Positions 46,014-56,488 of a stretch of DNA of 64,000 nucleotides are shown one piece after another. Under the pieces are notes generated by a model. It saw only the letters and a program-made list of their open reading frames with translations. It was not told the DNA's origin and searched no databases. Source of the DNA: Acanthococcus lagerstroemiae (Eukaryota > Arthropoda > Insecta > Hemiptera > Eriococcidae); NCBI GenBank assembly GCA_031841125.1, contig JAJSSI010000012.1, positions 248,001 through 312,000 on the forward strand. Direction: 5' to 3'. The position numbers and the translations under genes are program-made. Within the stretch, counting starts at the first letter, position 1, and each line of letters opens with the position of its first letter.

Positions 46014-46484
46014 GACATCGATCCGATAGTGATATGTTATGATAGTATTAATGACAGCGATACCCTCAATATCACCTTCCAAGAAGGGGAAGAACATGAA
46101 TTTGATAGAGGGACACCATTACTAGAAGGGAAGAAACAAAAATTGCGCCCTCATACTGAAGCACTTCACATCAGGGAAGGAGTAGATTCCGGAAGTTCGT
46201 CATCAGCGGAAAATAAAAAAAGAAAACGAGATGATGGACCGTCGAATATTAATTATAAAGAGGCATTTGAAAAACTTGAAGCGCTTCAGAATAAAATTCA
46301 AGAACGGGACGACAATGATACATTTGGAGAGTACATTGCCTCAGAATTAAAAAAATTGACTCGGCTGGAACAAGCATTGATAAAAAAAACTATTACAAAT
46401 TTATTGCAAGACTTCGTCATTGAGAAACTGGATGAGAAAGATCCAAATACTCTACAATTTGTTATTAGTGATGGAAATAATTAA
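46014..46484 (+). CDS. BESS-type C-terminal exon of a MADF-BESS-like protein
   Basis: The exon opens after TTTCAACAG and encodes an acidic, lysine-rich region (GSSSSAENKKRKRDDGPSNI). It ends with DDNDTFGEYIASELKKLTRL then EQALIKKTITNLLQD, which has the character of a BESS protein-interaction motif. The stop is at 46,484. The N-terminal MADF exons are absent on this strand just upstream; instead a divergent Harbinger fragment starts 42 bp away. It is probably the accessory gene of a Harbinger element, separated from its 5' half by rearrangement. Confidence 0.5.
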   Translation, partial: DIDPIVICYDSINDSDTLNITFQEGEEHEFDRGTPLLEGKKQKLRPHTEALHIREGVDSGSSSSAENKKRKRDDGPSNINYKEAFEKLEALQNKIQERDDNDTFGEYIASELKKLTRLEQALIKKTITNLLQDFVIEKLDEKDPNTLQFVISDGNN

Positions 46485-46502
46485 CTGAAATATTTATTTT
46501 AG

Positions 46503-47240
46503 CTTTCTAGATGCTGTGGAGCTATCGACGGAAAACATATTCATATTAAGCGACCGAAGAAAAGTGGTTCAGAATTTTTCAATTATAAAGGATTTTATAG
46601 CATAATATTATTTGCTCTTGTGGATGCGCAATATTGTTTTCGATACATCAATGTCGGAGCAAATGGTCGGACAGGTGACGCCGCCCTATTCCGTGATTCT
46701 TCATTGAATTACGCTCTCGAGAATAATCTTCTTCAGTTGCCTGCTGATCATGTAATTTTGGGCGATGACGCATTTCCATTAAAATCGTATCCTCTAAAAC
46801 CGTACAATAAACTCAATTTTACTCGAGAAGAAAGGATTTTCAATTATCGACTTTCCCGAGCGCGTCGAGTGGTAGAAAATGGATTTGGAATTTTGGCTTG
46901 GCGGTTTCGAATCTTTTTATGTCCACTGGAAGTGAAGCCATCTACTGTGGATAAAATAGTTTGGGCTGCATGCACCTTACATAACTGGCTTCGAATGACA
47001 CAATCTCAAACGTACACCCCTCCGCCGGCTTTCGATCGGGAAGATTTGAACTCAGGAGAGTTAATCCCAGGATTGTGGCGAGACGAAACTGCTGCCCTTT
47101 TATCTGTCTCACGATTAGGAAGTAACAATTATAAACGTGAGGCTGAGGAGATTAGAAAACAATATCTTGATTATTTCTTGAAAGGTTGTTCACTTCCGTG
47201 GCAGTGGAAGAGTATAGGATTAAATAATGTAGGGAATTAG
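46503..47240 (+). CDS. PIF/Harbinger transposase, 3' exon (HARBI1-like, DDE_Tnp_4)
   Basis: The frame is open from the acceptor TTTTAG at 46,497-46,502 and reads RCCGAIDGKHIHIKRPKKSG, ALVDAQYCFRYINVGANGR, GDAALFRDSS, VILGDDAFPLKSYPLKPYN and RARRVVENGFGILAWRFRIF to a stop at 47,240. The catalytic triad is visible as D in GAIDGKH, D in LGDDAFPL and E in VVENGFG. No internal stop was seen. The 5' exons are not found upstream, where a BESS-type exon ends 19 bp before, so this copy is 5'-truncated or rearranged. A divergent MADF gene lies 60 bp beyond, in convergent orientation. Confidence 0.78.
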   Translation, partial: LSRCCGAIDGKHIHIKRPKKSGSEFFNYKGFYSIILFALVDAQYCFRYINVGANGRTGDAALFRDSSLNYALENNLLQLPADHVILGDDAFPLKSYPLKPYNKLNFTREERIFNYRLSRARRVVENGFGILAWRFRIFLCPLEVKPSTVDKIVWAACTLHNWLRMTQSQTYTPPPAFDREDLNSGELIPGLWRDETAALLSVSRLGSNNYKREAEEIRKQYLDYFLKGCSLPWQWKSIGLNNVGN

Positions 47241-47302
47241 CGTGAATAACTTTAATCATTGAATTCATTTATTTACTTATTTATTTAAAAAATAAAGTTA
47301 AT

Positions 47303-47793
47303 TTATGGAAAATGTTCTCTTCTATGCTTTCTTACCAAATTGGACTTCGTTGGACGGGTAGCCACATTGGCCCTCAAAAAGGAATCTGCTCTGCAGAACC
47401 AGGACAATTTCGGAATTTTCACCTCTTCTGTGACTCCTGTCTCATCCCCAGTTGTGACTTTGGGCTTCACTTTGGCTAACTCTTGGCGATATGTGTCCTT
47501 TAGACTTTTGATTTTGGCCTTCAACTCTTGTAGGCTTGAAATGGGCAAATCTAGGGTGTAATTTGTAAATATTTCAGTACAATCGAACAATTATCATTTC
47601 TACAGACAATATTTATCTTGAGATTTTAACAGTATAGGCTCTTACTTTTTTCTCGTGCTTCGTTGAACAGTTGTTCAAAATGAACATCTTTAATTGACCG
47701 GTTCGCATAATTCGGGTGTTTCAAATTGTACAATGATGGAAATTTTTCAAGTAGGTCCAGCAAAATTATAATTTGCTCGTATGTGAGCCTCAT
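47303..47793 (-). CDS. MADF-domain protein, two exons, convergent with the Harbinger transposase
   Basis: Exon 1 (47,646-47,793) begins MRLTYEQIIILLDLLEKFPS, LYNLKHPNYANRS and ends in phase 1 at GTAAGA. Exon 2 starts after CACCCTAG at about 47,548 and reads LPISSLQELKAKIKSLKDTY, RQELAKVKPKV, EEVKIPKLSWFCRADSFLRA. Together they form a MADF domain. A GTAAGA donor follows SNL near 47,332, but no C-terminal exon is seen before the Harbinger gene. A transposase plus a MADF/Myb-like partner on the opposite strand is the usual PIF/Harbinger layout, so the two are probably from one element. Confidence 0.68.
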
Positions 47794-48120
47794 TTTTATT
47801 TTATTTCAAATTAAAACGTTCGATTCGCGTTAAATACTCGTATTATTGAACACAACACAAATGTCAAAGAAAAGAAACGCATGCTTTCTCCTCATATTAT
47901 CAGTTTTTATTACTGTCTGATTATGTTTACATTGGGTTTACATTGAGCTAGTCACAGATAGTTCACTCGCTACTCGCCAAAAAGTTGAAAATTTTCAACT
48001 AGTTTGCCAGTAGTTCCAGCCAGTGGACTAGTACGCTAGTACCTATTTTACACTGAGCTAGTTCACTCGCTACTCGCGAGAACACGTCACTCGCGCGAGA
48101 AAACTAGCTAGTGTCTGAGG
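47794..48120. repeat. Subterminal CACTCGCTACTCGC / GCTAGT word region (left part)
   Basis: TTCACTCGCTACTCGC occurs twice (about 47,968 and 48,063), with several CTAGT and GCTAGT words. The same vocabulary resumes beyond the hAT insertion at 56,489-56,960, so the hAT landed inside this repeat region. Confidence 0.55.
48113..48120. repeat. Target site duplication GTCTGAGG (left)
   Basis: Directly precedes the hAT end CAGTGTTCCCA and is identical to 56,481-56,488. Confidence 0.92.
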
Positions 48121-48129
48121 CAGTGTTCC

Positions 48130-49083
48130 CAGATGATAAGCTCAAAAATCCGTATGTTCGATTGAAAAAAAATCCGTAGCAGCAACAAAAAATCCGTATG
48201 GGTGCAATATGAGTATCAAAGTAAAGGGATTCTCAAGCGCTATAAGGATATACTATTATTTCATCGATCTAGAAGTTCTAGTTATTTAAAAGTTTTATAC
48301 AAACAGAAAAGTGGTCACAAATGACGCGTTCTTGTGTTTCATTACGAAATAAGAGCGACATTTCTCATAATCAATGATTTGATTCTCTGTCTCTCTCCAG
48401 AACATAAAATTGAACATTGAACGTTTTGTGTTTAGGTTGTTCTCATTTTTTAAATTTTATTTCGAATGTTTTGCTAATTGTAAAATTGTAATCAATACTT
48501 TCGACATAATAAATTAAATAAGATATAGAATAAACAATAGGTACTGCACTCGTCAATACAAATTTGTAACCCCTTCCCTTTGCATTCTGATTTCTGAATG
48601 ATGATGATGAGAAGCAGCTTTGGACAAATTAATGGACTAATGGTAGCAATATATACTTGACTGTTGACTCAGTTCATTCTTCATTGGCGACCTAATTCAC
48701 CTGACGGTTCAAACGTTCCAAGTTCAAACCTTCAAACTTCGAAGTCGTTGAATGAAAGTCATTGTAGGACTACCTGACCTGAAATTGAAACATAACGGTG
48801 TTTAAAATGCGAACTTTCAAACATAAAATGAATGTAAAGCACAAATAACGAAACTTGATTCGAAATTATACGTTGTTTTATTTGAAAGTAATAATAATGA
48901 GGATCAAAAACAAACAATCAACAGGAAAGTAAATCACGAAACGAAATTATAAGAATAAAGAACGCTGACGCGAGGAACAATAAGAAATATAGTATGATGA
49001 GATTCACAACTCGAATAAAGAAAAAATAACGAAATTAGAGGACATAATGGCCCTAATGACAAAGAATGAACAATGAAGACTAC
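48130..49083. other. 3' untranslated / terminal region of the hAT element
   Basis: Non-coding between the left terminal repeat and the transposase stop codon. It holds ATCCGTA subterminal words near the end and a stretch of repeated TTCAAAC/GTTCAAG words near 48,710-48,740. No other feature seen. Confidence 0.5.
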
Positions 49084-52000
49084 TCATTCATCGTACATAT
49101 ACATGTCATTATTCATCATAGAAATCATAGCTTTCATATCACTCTTCGTTTCATACATTGTTTTTCCTACCTCTTTGGAAAATAATATTCCAGTAAGCGT
49201 GCGTGTAGACAGACGGTTACGTATTTTAGTTTTGTTCAAATTGATGCTGCTGAACAGTCTTTCAACTGTAGCCGAAGAGTGAGGTAAAATGATAATACGT
49301 TCAACCAGTTCGCTGAGTAGAGGGAAATCCGAATCTCTTGTGACTTTCTGCCATAAATTATCTCTAGTATCGTCATCGTCAATATTGTCTGCAAGATCAC
49401 GGGCATAGGAGCTGTTTCTAAGGAGTTTATATTCAGCATTAATCGCGTGAATGTTCATTCCAAATACTGATGCTATGTCAGAAATGTTTTTGAATTTCTT
49501 GATGTCACAAAGAAATCCAAACTTTTCCATAATTTTTACAGACGGAGTATGGAACGGGAAACGTTGATAAATTTGGCTAGCTAAAGCGACATAGAATGAT
49601 CTGCAGTTTCGCCGAAAATCTTCAATTCTTTCAGGTGCTGTTTCACGCAGACAAGCGAGTTCACTCGTTACTACTGGTCCAAAATCCACACTTCGCAATG
49701 GTTCCCAGTATTTTGCAGTCTCTGGAGTTCTAAGCGCCTCACTATATGGAATGAATTCTGGTGAATTTCGTTCCACAAAATCGTCCTGAAGGTAGAAAGA
49801 AGTCACCGTTTTAAAAAGAGTTTCCATTTTTGAATACAAATGATGGATCTTCGGCTTCTCAGCTTGGAATTCTTGGTTTCGAGTCGTTACTAATGGCAAA
49901 ATAAATTTCATAAATTGTAAGTAGAGGAAGGTGTACCGATCCTTGAGTAATTTAAAGTACCGGGCCCTATTATGGCCACCCTAAATTAAATTCGCTCTCA
50001 CGTATTCAATTTTTGGTCGTTTGAAGAAGTGAAGCCCAGAATGTTTAGTTTAGAGTATCTACTTTCAGAATATCTGCTCAATTACATCTCAGTCTCAACT
50101 CTTTTTGAGTTAGAACTCAAACACAAAAAAGTTCAAATGGCCAAATTAAAAAATTTTTCACCTAATACGGCCACCCCATTCCAGTTCAAATGACCAAATA
50201 AAATAATATGGCCACCCCTATTCAGGTATCTTTTTGATGCGGAAAAGTTGGGAAAATCGGGCAATTAACGTACCTTTCTTGCATATTTCAGTAGTTAGTA
50301 CATTACATACCTCACTAGGAACAATCGAACATTGAAAATGTATCTTCATTTTAATGGCACATTCTTTGGACATCATTTTTCTTAAAATTTAAACGAAACC
50401 TCAAAAAATTGGTAGGGGAAAACGTAGTCTTAATTCTAATAACACAATCTTTGAGCATCATTTTTCTTTAAATCTAAAAACCAAAACTCGAAAAATATTT
50501 AGCTGAAATGTAAACTTATTTTTAAGAACACATTCTTAGAACATCAGGTTTCTTAAAATCTAAAAACAAAAACTCAAAAAATATTTTGGTAGGGGAAAAC
50601 GTAATCTTAATTTTAATAACACAATCTTTGAGAGTCAGGTTTCTTAAAATCTAAAAACAAAAACTCAAAAAATGGGTGAAAACGTAATCTTAATTCTAAT
50701 AACACATTCTTTCAATGGCATGTTTCTTAAAATCTAAATACAAAAACTCGAAAAATTGGCGGGAAGGTAACCCTAATTTTAAGAACACATTTTTCAAACA
50801 TCATTCTTTATTAAAATCTAAAAAGAAAATGAAAATAAAAATCCCTTCACTGTCCGATAGCTTAACTAAATATTTATTTATTTATTTATCCTTCTCAATC
50901 TCATCATGTTGAAGATTCAAAAAAAAATATTTTCCCTTCAATACCTTGGCTAGGTCTACTTTTCTCACTACTTGATCCGAACTAACGAGATATTTGTCGA
51001 GAATGGGGGGATATTTGTAAAAATAGCATTCATTGCCGTCACTGTCCGTCGACCTTTGTTTCCGCAGAAAACTTATTTCAAACTGATCTTTCTGCCGACC
51101 GGTATTTGTCAATGTAACAACGCCTACATACTTTTTCTTAAATTCTTTCCTTGTACCAAAATTGTACACGAGTGTGGAAATAACATAATCTCCAGCTTTT
51201 GGTTTGTACTCGCACAACTCAACTGAAGGAGCTGCCTCTTCCTGGACATCGTACACCAGTTCCTCAATTTCGCAAATGCCATCATCGTCTGATGTCGAGA
51301 CAGGTTCTTTTATTGCCGACGGTTTCGTTTTATTGCGAACTGTAGACTTTGAAATTCTGGACGACAAAACCTGCTCCTCAATATCGCTGATTTCTTCCTC
51401 ATCCGTTGTTGAAACAGATTCTCTGGGCGGCGGTTTCTTTTTAGTACGAACGGTCAACTTGGGAACTTTAGCCTTAAAAAGTTTACGTTTCAAAACTTTA
51501 GACTTTGGTGTGGAAGAACCCTTCACTTGCGAATTGAAAAGCTCTGTGCTAAGAATCACTGCTCGACTATTTATTGCCTTCCGAGTCTGTGTATTCGTTT
51601 TCCTTTTTTTTTCTGGGGTTTTAATGATAGTAGCGAATGAATTATTTGACGAAGAACCACTCACATCAGGTAGCAAAGAACCACTCACATTGTGTGCATC
51701 ATTTGGAGCAGTACTCACATTTGGAGCAACACTTACATTCGGAAGAGAACTGGATACAGTAGGATCAGGATCCATTGCGGTACTAGGATCTGACGGCAAT
51801 GCAATAAAAACAGTACTGGGTGCAAAAGCTTCTTCTGGAATAATTGTCGGATCGAATGGATATATTCCGCAGGCTCGAAAACCTAAAAAACCCATTTTCA
51901 AAAATAATTTTCAGCTTAATTTATAAATAAATTATTTTTGAGAGAGAATTTTTCTCCTTGAATTATTTACCTACCTGATTTCGCGTTTTGTGAAGTCATT

Positions 52001-55000
52001 GCTATGTCCCATACATTGGAGAAAATGTGTTGAAATCGGACTTTAGTGATACTTCTGTCAGCATCGTCGTCTTTCAAACCGTCCCAGAATCGTTGTACCT
52101 CAATATCCCATGCAGTTTCTACCGGCTTGAAACATGAATGGTCGAGAGGTTGGAGCTCATGTGTAGTGTTACTAGGTAAGCAGAACATCGTGATTTCTAA
52201 TTCTTCAGCTTTAGCCGCGATAATTAGATCCATGTGGCATTTGGCTCCGTCAACGATTAGGAGGCATTTCCCTGGAAATTAAAAATGACTTACAACTTCA
52301 AAATGAAAAGAAAGCTTGCTTTAAAAATAGAGTGAAATAAGTAAATAAATAGGTACCGGGTGGTTTGTGTTTACCAAGATGGTCTAAAAACTTGACAAAT
52401 TTTAGCGCCGTCATGGATCCTTTTGGTGATACGTCCGTAAGAGTCCCTGGCGGCATATGGTCATACCATTCAGCTTTTGGTTTCTTCTTCCCCTTGAACA
52501 AAATCATTGGAGGAATGACATTTCCAACTGCACTGACACAACCAACCACTCTGTAACATTTTCTCCATGTTCCGGAGCTCTTTCACGAACTCTTTTCGAT
52601 CCATATTCAGCTACTACAGTCCGCGATCGATGCTGGCACATACGAATGCCTTTTTCGTCCATATTAAAGATTTTCTCCGGATGGTGCATTACTCCAATTC
52701 TTTCCATTGTTGTTTTCAACTTTGTGAAATAATCATTCATAATAAATTTATTAAGCTTTTGTGCTCTAGCTTCGTTCAAGTGTACCGGTTTCCATTCGCT
52801 CAAGCGAGGGTGTCTCTTCATGAATGCATAAAACCAACGTTTTCCTGCTGTCTTTCCCAATTTACTGAATGGATTGCGGATGTGATTATCCTTGCAAAAT
52901 TTGAAAACAGAACGGCGGATACCAGGGGGCCTCAGTGGATAACCAACGCGCGCAAGTCGAATGATCCTTTCCACCAAATCATTCTCTTGCTGCTCTGATA
53001 ACAGTGGGCGGCGTCCAAGTTTTTGTTTCTTATCACAACCACCATGGATGTATCGTCGTAATGTTGTACGCGGTATTTGAAAGACTTTGCTGGCTTTCTT
53101 TTGAGACATTTTCTTTGAAGATACAAGCCGGACTGCTTCTTCTAATTTTGACGAGCTCCATTTCGCACGTTTTGGAGGAGTCCGTCTACCGTCGTCTTCA
53201 TCGGATGAAGTGACGGTGATATCGCCGGTATCATACATAATGTTGGTCTGTAATCACAAGTAATAAATTACAACGTAGAAGAACCTCGATCTGACAAGTC
53301 CGTAAGTTTGAAATCAACAAACTAAGAAGAATCACTTCATTTTCTCGAATTTTTTCTGACGATTGAAATCCAATCTACCCTATGGCCATATTATGTGAAA
53401 ATTGCTTTTCACGACATTTTCACAAAAGTAAATTTTTCTCGCGAAGTACTGAACTTACAACTGTGGTAATAACATATTCGGAAAGCTCGTAAAATTTCCT
53501 TTGGGATACAATAAAAAAATTGTATACTTACATTGGGTGAATCCGGATTGGCGACACATCGAAGTTGGAAATTATCTTTACTTGACAAAGCCGTTTTATC
53601 ACATTTTTTCATAACTTTCCACAGAACAGTTAAAAAACGTTTGATCAGATCGGAACCGCCGGTAATGAACATAAATCAACATTCCCCTTCAAACAGTGCA
53701 GCCAGATTTTCAAAACACTGCTTAGCCGCTGAAGTCTGCGAGGTGGCCATATTAACGTGATGGCCATAATAGGGCTCGGTACTTTATAAATTTTTTCAGC
53801 TTCTGCAGCACACTGTTCTTTTTTCTTGCTTTCTTCTTGAAAATAAAGGAACAGGGCATCATATTGTTCGAGAAAACGATCAACCACGGCGTTGAGCGAC
53901 AACCACCTGAGTTTAAACAATTGTAAAATTTTATGTTCTGGCAATTCGAGTAAGACTTGGAATTTTTGTAAACTTTGTTGCCGTTTACTGCTTCGTTTTA
54001 AATATCCAAAAACATCGGTCAATAATGTTGTTAGATAAGCTGGCAATGATTTCGTCGCGTGAGATACAGCGAGTGCAAGAGAGTGGCAAATGCAGCGCAT
54101 TACAAACAAATGCGGAATTTCTGTCTTGAACTTTGCAGCGACTCCTTCATTGATACCAAACATCACACTTGCACCGTCGGCAGCGAATCCGATCATATTT
54201 TCAGAATAAGGGATATCATATTCTCGAAAGAATCTCGTGATTGCTGCATGTAATCCTTTACTTGTAGCATCCTTCACCTAGAATATGATAATACGACTAA
54301 TCAATTACTGGTATTCAAGAATATAAAGTGCAAAGTATCATCGTGCACATTTACCTCTAATAATGACAGAAATCGGTCGTGTACTTTGAAATCGTTTGAT
54401 CGGAATCGCGCTGAGAGAGCCAGATTTTTTGTCGTTGACAGGTCCGTAGACTCATCTATGATCAGTGAAAACTTGTTCTTCTGTAATGAAGATACCAAAT
54501 TACGGAACGCGTATTTTCCCACCACGTTGCACACAATTGCGGTACATTTGGTACTGCTGCAGGAAAGTTCTTTTTTGACGAGTGGATTCACTTCTAAGTG
54601 TTTGATTAATTTAATCAAATCTTCACTTAGAGATAGTGGGAGGTTATGATGCGCAATGAAGAGCGAAACGAGTATTTCGGCTTTACGTGCACGCATAGTG
54701 CTTGAAGATATCTCGTCACTAAGTTTCTGTAAATCGACACGATCGCTTTGGATTTTTACCGCTTGAACTTGGGATTTGTGTTTTCTGGAATTGGAATGCC
54801 TTTTTAAGGACGTGATACCATCGCGCTCATAGTGTAGCTGTTTATTGCAAACTTTGCATAACGCCCATCCATCTCCTTTAAAACATTTAAAAGACGCATT
54901 ACTTATCTTGTACTCTTAATTTTTATGTAAAAATCATTGACTTATTCTCTTTACCAAACGCTGATTTTCGAATCCAAGGGAAGGTCACAGCCCATGATTC

Positions 55001-55698
55001 CTTAAAATGCTGGTTCCATTTCTTTGTCTTTTTCGACTTTTTCCTGAAATAGCAAGAAATTACATTTTCAGGAAGTCATATGATGAAAAATCAGTAGAGA
55101 GCATTGAAAGCAAGATCAACTTACTTCGTCCCAGTATTTTCGAACGCACTATTTGTGTACTCCTTCAAATGCTTTTTCATGTGTAGGATGAGCGACCTTT
55201 TTCGTGTAAAATCCTTTTTACAGATATCGCAGGATAATCTGGGGGAGATAAGATCATAGTCTACATGTAGTAATGTACAAAGATGAGAATTCCAACAAAA
55301 AGAAGAACTTTATTCACTTATGTCAACACTTCTGTATGGAAGTCAATTTCAGCGTTTTCAGGCTGATGAGAACGAGAAGAGTCGATCGTTGATTCGTGAG
55401 GCCTATGGAAATTAGCTGTTTTCTTTTGCTCTTGGTCCTGGATTGATTTCGATGAAAATTGTAAAGTTGTTTGTTTCCACTTCGTTTTGCGCTTCCTGAA
55501 ATGAATAAGGTCGTAGAAAATACCATTACTCCCTCTAGCACTTTTGTTTTAGCAGACATCATTTAGACGCCAGCATGTTAGAAAGAACATATGTTACTTG
55601 AGCTATTGAGCTTGAGCATTCGACTCTACTTACTTCTTACTTTCACTTCCAAGTGTATCATCTTTATCTTCATTAGTTCGTTTCACGGTGGAGAACAT
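49084..55698 (-). CDS. hAT transposase with C2H2-like and BED zinc fingers, six exons, last exon split by pogo insertion
   Basis: Exons on the minus strand are 55,634-55,698 (MFSTVKRTNEDKDDTLG), about 55,327-55,495, 55,125-55,238 (finger CDICKKDFTRKRSLILHMKK then H), 54,955-55,043 with 54,355-54,875 (BED finger: WNQHFKESWAVTFPWIRKS, LCKVCNKQL, HSNSRKHKS), and 54,277 down to 49,084, minus the insertion 49,955-53,784. The catalytic region has FSLIIDESTD, IGFAADGASVMFG and RCICHSLALAVSHA. The C terminus has the hAT dimerisation motif SSATVERLFSSINLNKTKIR. All phases match except that the exon 2 donor is weak. The total is about 770 residues, the size of ZNF862-type hAT proteins. Apart from the pogo insertion I see no stop or frameshift. 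Confidence 0.85.
50330..50840. repeat. ~85-105-bp tandem repeat inside the pogo element
   Basis: The string TTTCTTAAAATCTAAAAACA recurs about six times with AAAAACTCGAAAAATNTTGG and TTTTAATAACACAATCTTTG, at spacings of 80-105 bp. It lies in the pogo 3' non-coding part, between the transposase stop and the left terminal repeat. Confidence 0.75.
50882..53238 (-). pseudogene. pogo/Tigger-like transposase, three exons, one frameshift
   Basis: Exon 1 (52,357-53,238) has a pipsqueak-type helix-turn-helix (KKMSQKKASKVFQIPRTTLR), a CENP-B-like second helix-turn-helix and the first catalytic Asp in IFNMDEKGIRM. Exon 2 (51,975-52,271) has LLIVDGAKCHMD and LPSNTTHELQPLDHSCFKPV, holding the second and third acidic residues. 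Exon 3 (50,882-51,882) starts GFRACGIYPFDPTIIPEEAF and continues as a low-complexity, acidic C-terminal region. Junctions have GT..AG borders in phase 1. One base is missing near 52,548 (ENVT to VVGCVSAVGNV), the only lesion seen. About 720 residues when read through, longer than most Tigger proteins because of the C-terminal tail. Confidence 0.85.
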
Positions 55699-56018
55699 TT
55701 TTCGTGATGTCACGGCAGGAACTCGTAGACTCGTACACGATGATAAAAGAAAAGATAAAAAGAAAGAGGCGTGCTTGTACTGTGTAGTGTGTTGGAAGCA
55801 TAGACAAGCATTCAAGCATATAGTATCGGTGCTATGATCAACTGATAAGTAATAAGCTAATTAAGTAATAACAGAAATCACCTTTACACACAGTAGTTAA
55901 CGTTTACAAATTACAACATCGCTCCGGGTTCTAGCTTCTAGCGGTAGCGGAAAAATTCGTTCTTCATCCTGATCACCTGATCGTGAGACCTGATCTTAGA
56001 TCTTACCAGAGAGAGACG
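55699..56018. other. 5' region of the hAT transposase gene
   Basis: The sequence between the first ATG and the foldback element is where the hAT promoter should lie. I see no convincing TATA box or other site. Confidence 0.35.
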
Positions 56019-56158
56019 ATCGTCCGCCATTTTGACTCCAACCGCGCCATTTCCAAATTGACTACGCGGTACGCAGATACGCTTTGCATGTTCGCATTAA
56101 TTTCGCATAGTCGGATTCGGCATCCACGGGCACCGTTAGAGTCAAAATGGCGGACGAT
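56019..56158. mobile_element. 140-bp foldback element with 9-bp flanking direct repeat
   Basis: ATCGTCCGCCATTTTGACTC at 56,019 is the inverse of GAGTCAAAATGGCGGACGAT ending at 56,158. AGATCTTAC occurs at 55,999-56,007 and 56,172-56,180, a candidate 9-bp target duplication of the size made by Mutator-like elements, although the outermost 11-13 bp pair poorly. The centre (AAATTGACTACGCGG) resembles the 16,504-16,671 foldback. Confidence 0.7.
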
Positions 56159-56480
56159 TGCACCTTCATTCAGATCTTACGTTAGATGTAGGCAATAGGG
56201 CAACACGTAACTACAACTATAGTACAGTGTACAGTACTACCATTGTACCATTACTCGCAATCTACACTTCTACATGTTTGTCTGCGTTTTGCAGTCTTCT
56301 AGACGTCTATAATGATGTAATATTATAATGATAGATTTCAGTATAATATTTTTAATTTATCCGTAGGAAATTGCTGAAATTCCGTATTTTCGAGAAATTC
56401 CGTAGGAAATCCGTAGGTGCTACGGATTTTTTGTGAGAATCCGTAGTCCTACGGACAAATCCGTAGGAGTGGGAACACTG

Positions 56481-56488
56481 GTCTGAGG
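56481..56488. repeat. Target site duplication GTCTGAGG (right)
   Basis: Directly follows the hAT end GGGAACACTG and is identical to 48,113-48,120. Confidence 0.92.

Larger units (their letters stand above)
49955..53784 (-). mobile_element. 3.83-kb pogo/Tigger transposon nested in the hAT transposase exon
   Basis: The ends are AAGTACCGGGCCCTATTATG at 49,955 and, inverted, AAGTACCGAGCCCTATTATG at 53,784. TA duplications lie at 49,953-49,954 and 53,785-53,786. TIRs of at least 24 bp end in GGCCA, with further GGCCA words just inside both ends. It encodes one pogo transposase on the minus strand. Joining the flanks after removing one TA gives an uninterrupted hAT frame (EKIYKLLKDRYTFL), which confirms the borders. 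Confidence 0.93.
48121..56480 (-). mobile_element. Complete 8.36-kb hAT transposon with 8-bp target duplication, containing a nested pogo element
   Basis: The ends are CAGTGTTCCCA at 48,121 and TGGGAACACTG-type (GTGGGAACACTG) at 56,480, flanked by GTCTGAGG on both sides. It encodes one transposase on the minus strand. Subterminal regions carry many copies of ATCCGTA: three near 48,150-48,200 and about eight at 56,360-56,470. Without the nested 3.83-kb pogo element it would measure about 4.5 kb. It also contains the foldback element at 56,019-56,158. Confidence 0.93.

Noticed and set aside
50972..51926. Plus-strand open frames of 84 and 240 codons
   Set aside because: They lie opposite the third exon of the pogo transposase, whose family motifs and splice borders are clear. 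The plus frames are shadows.
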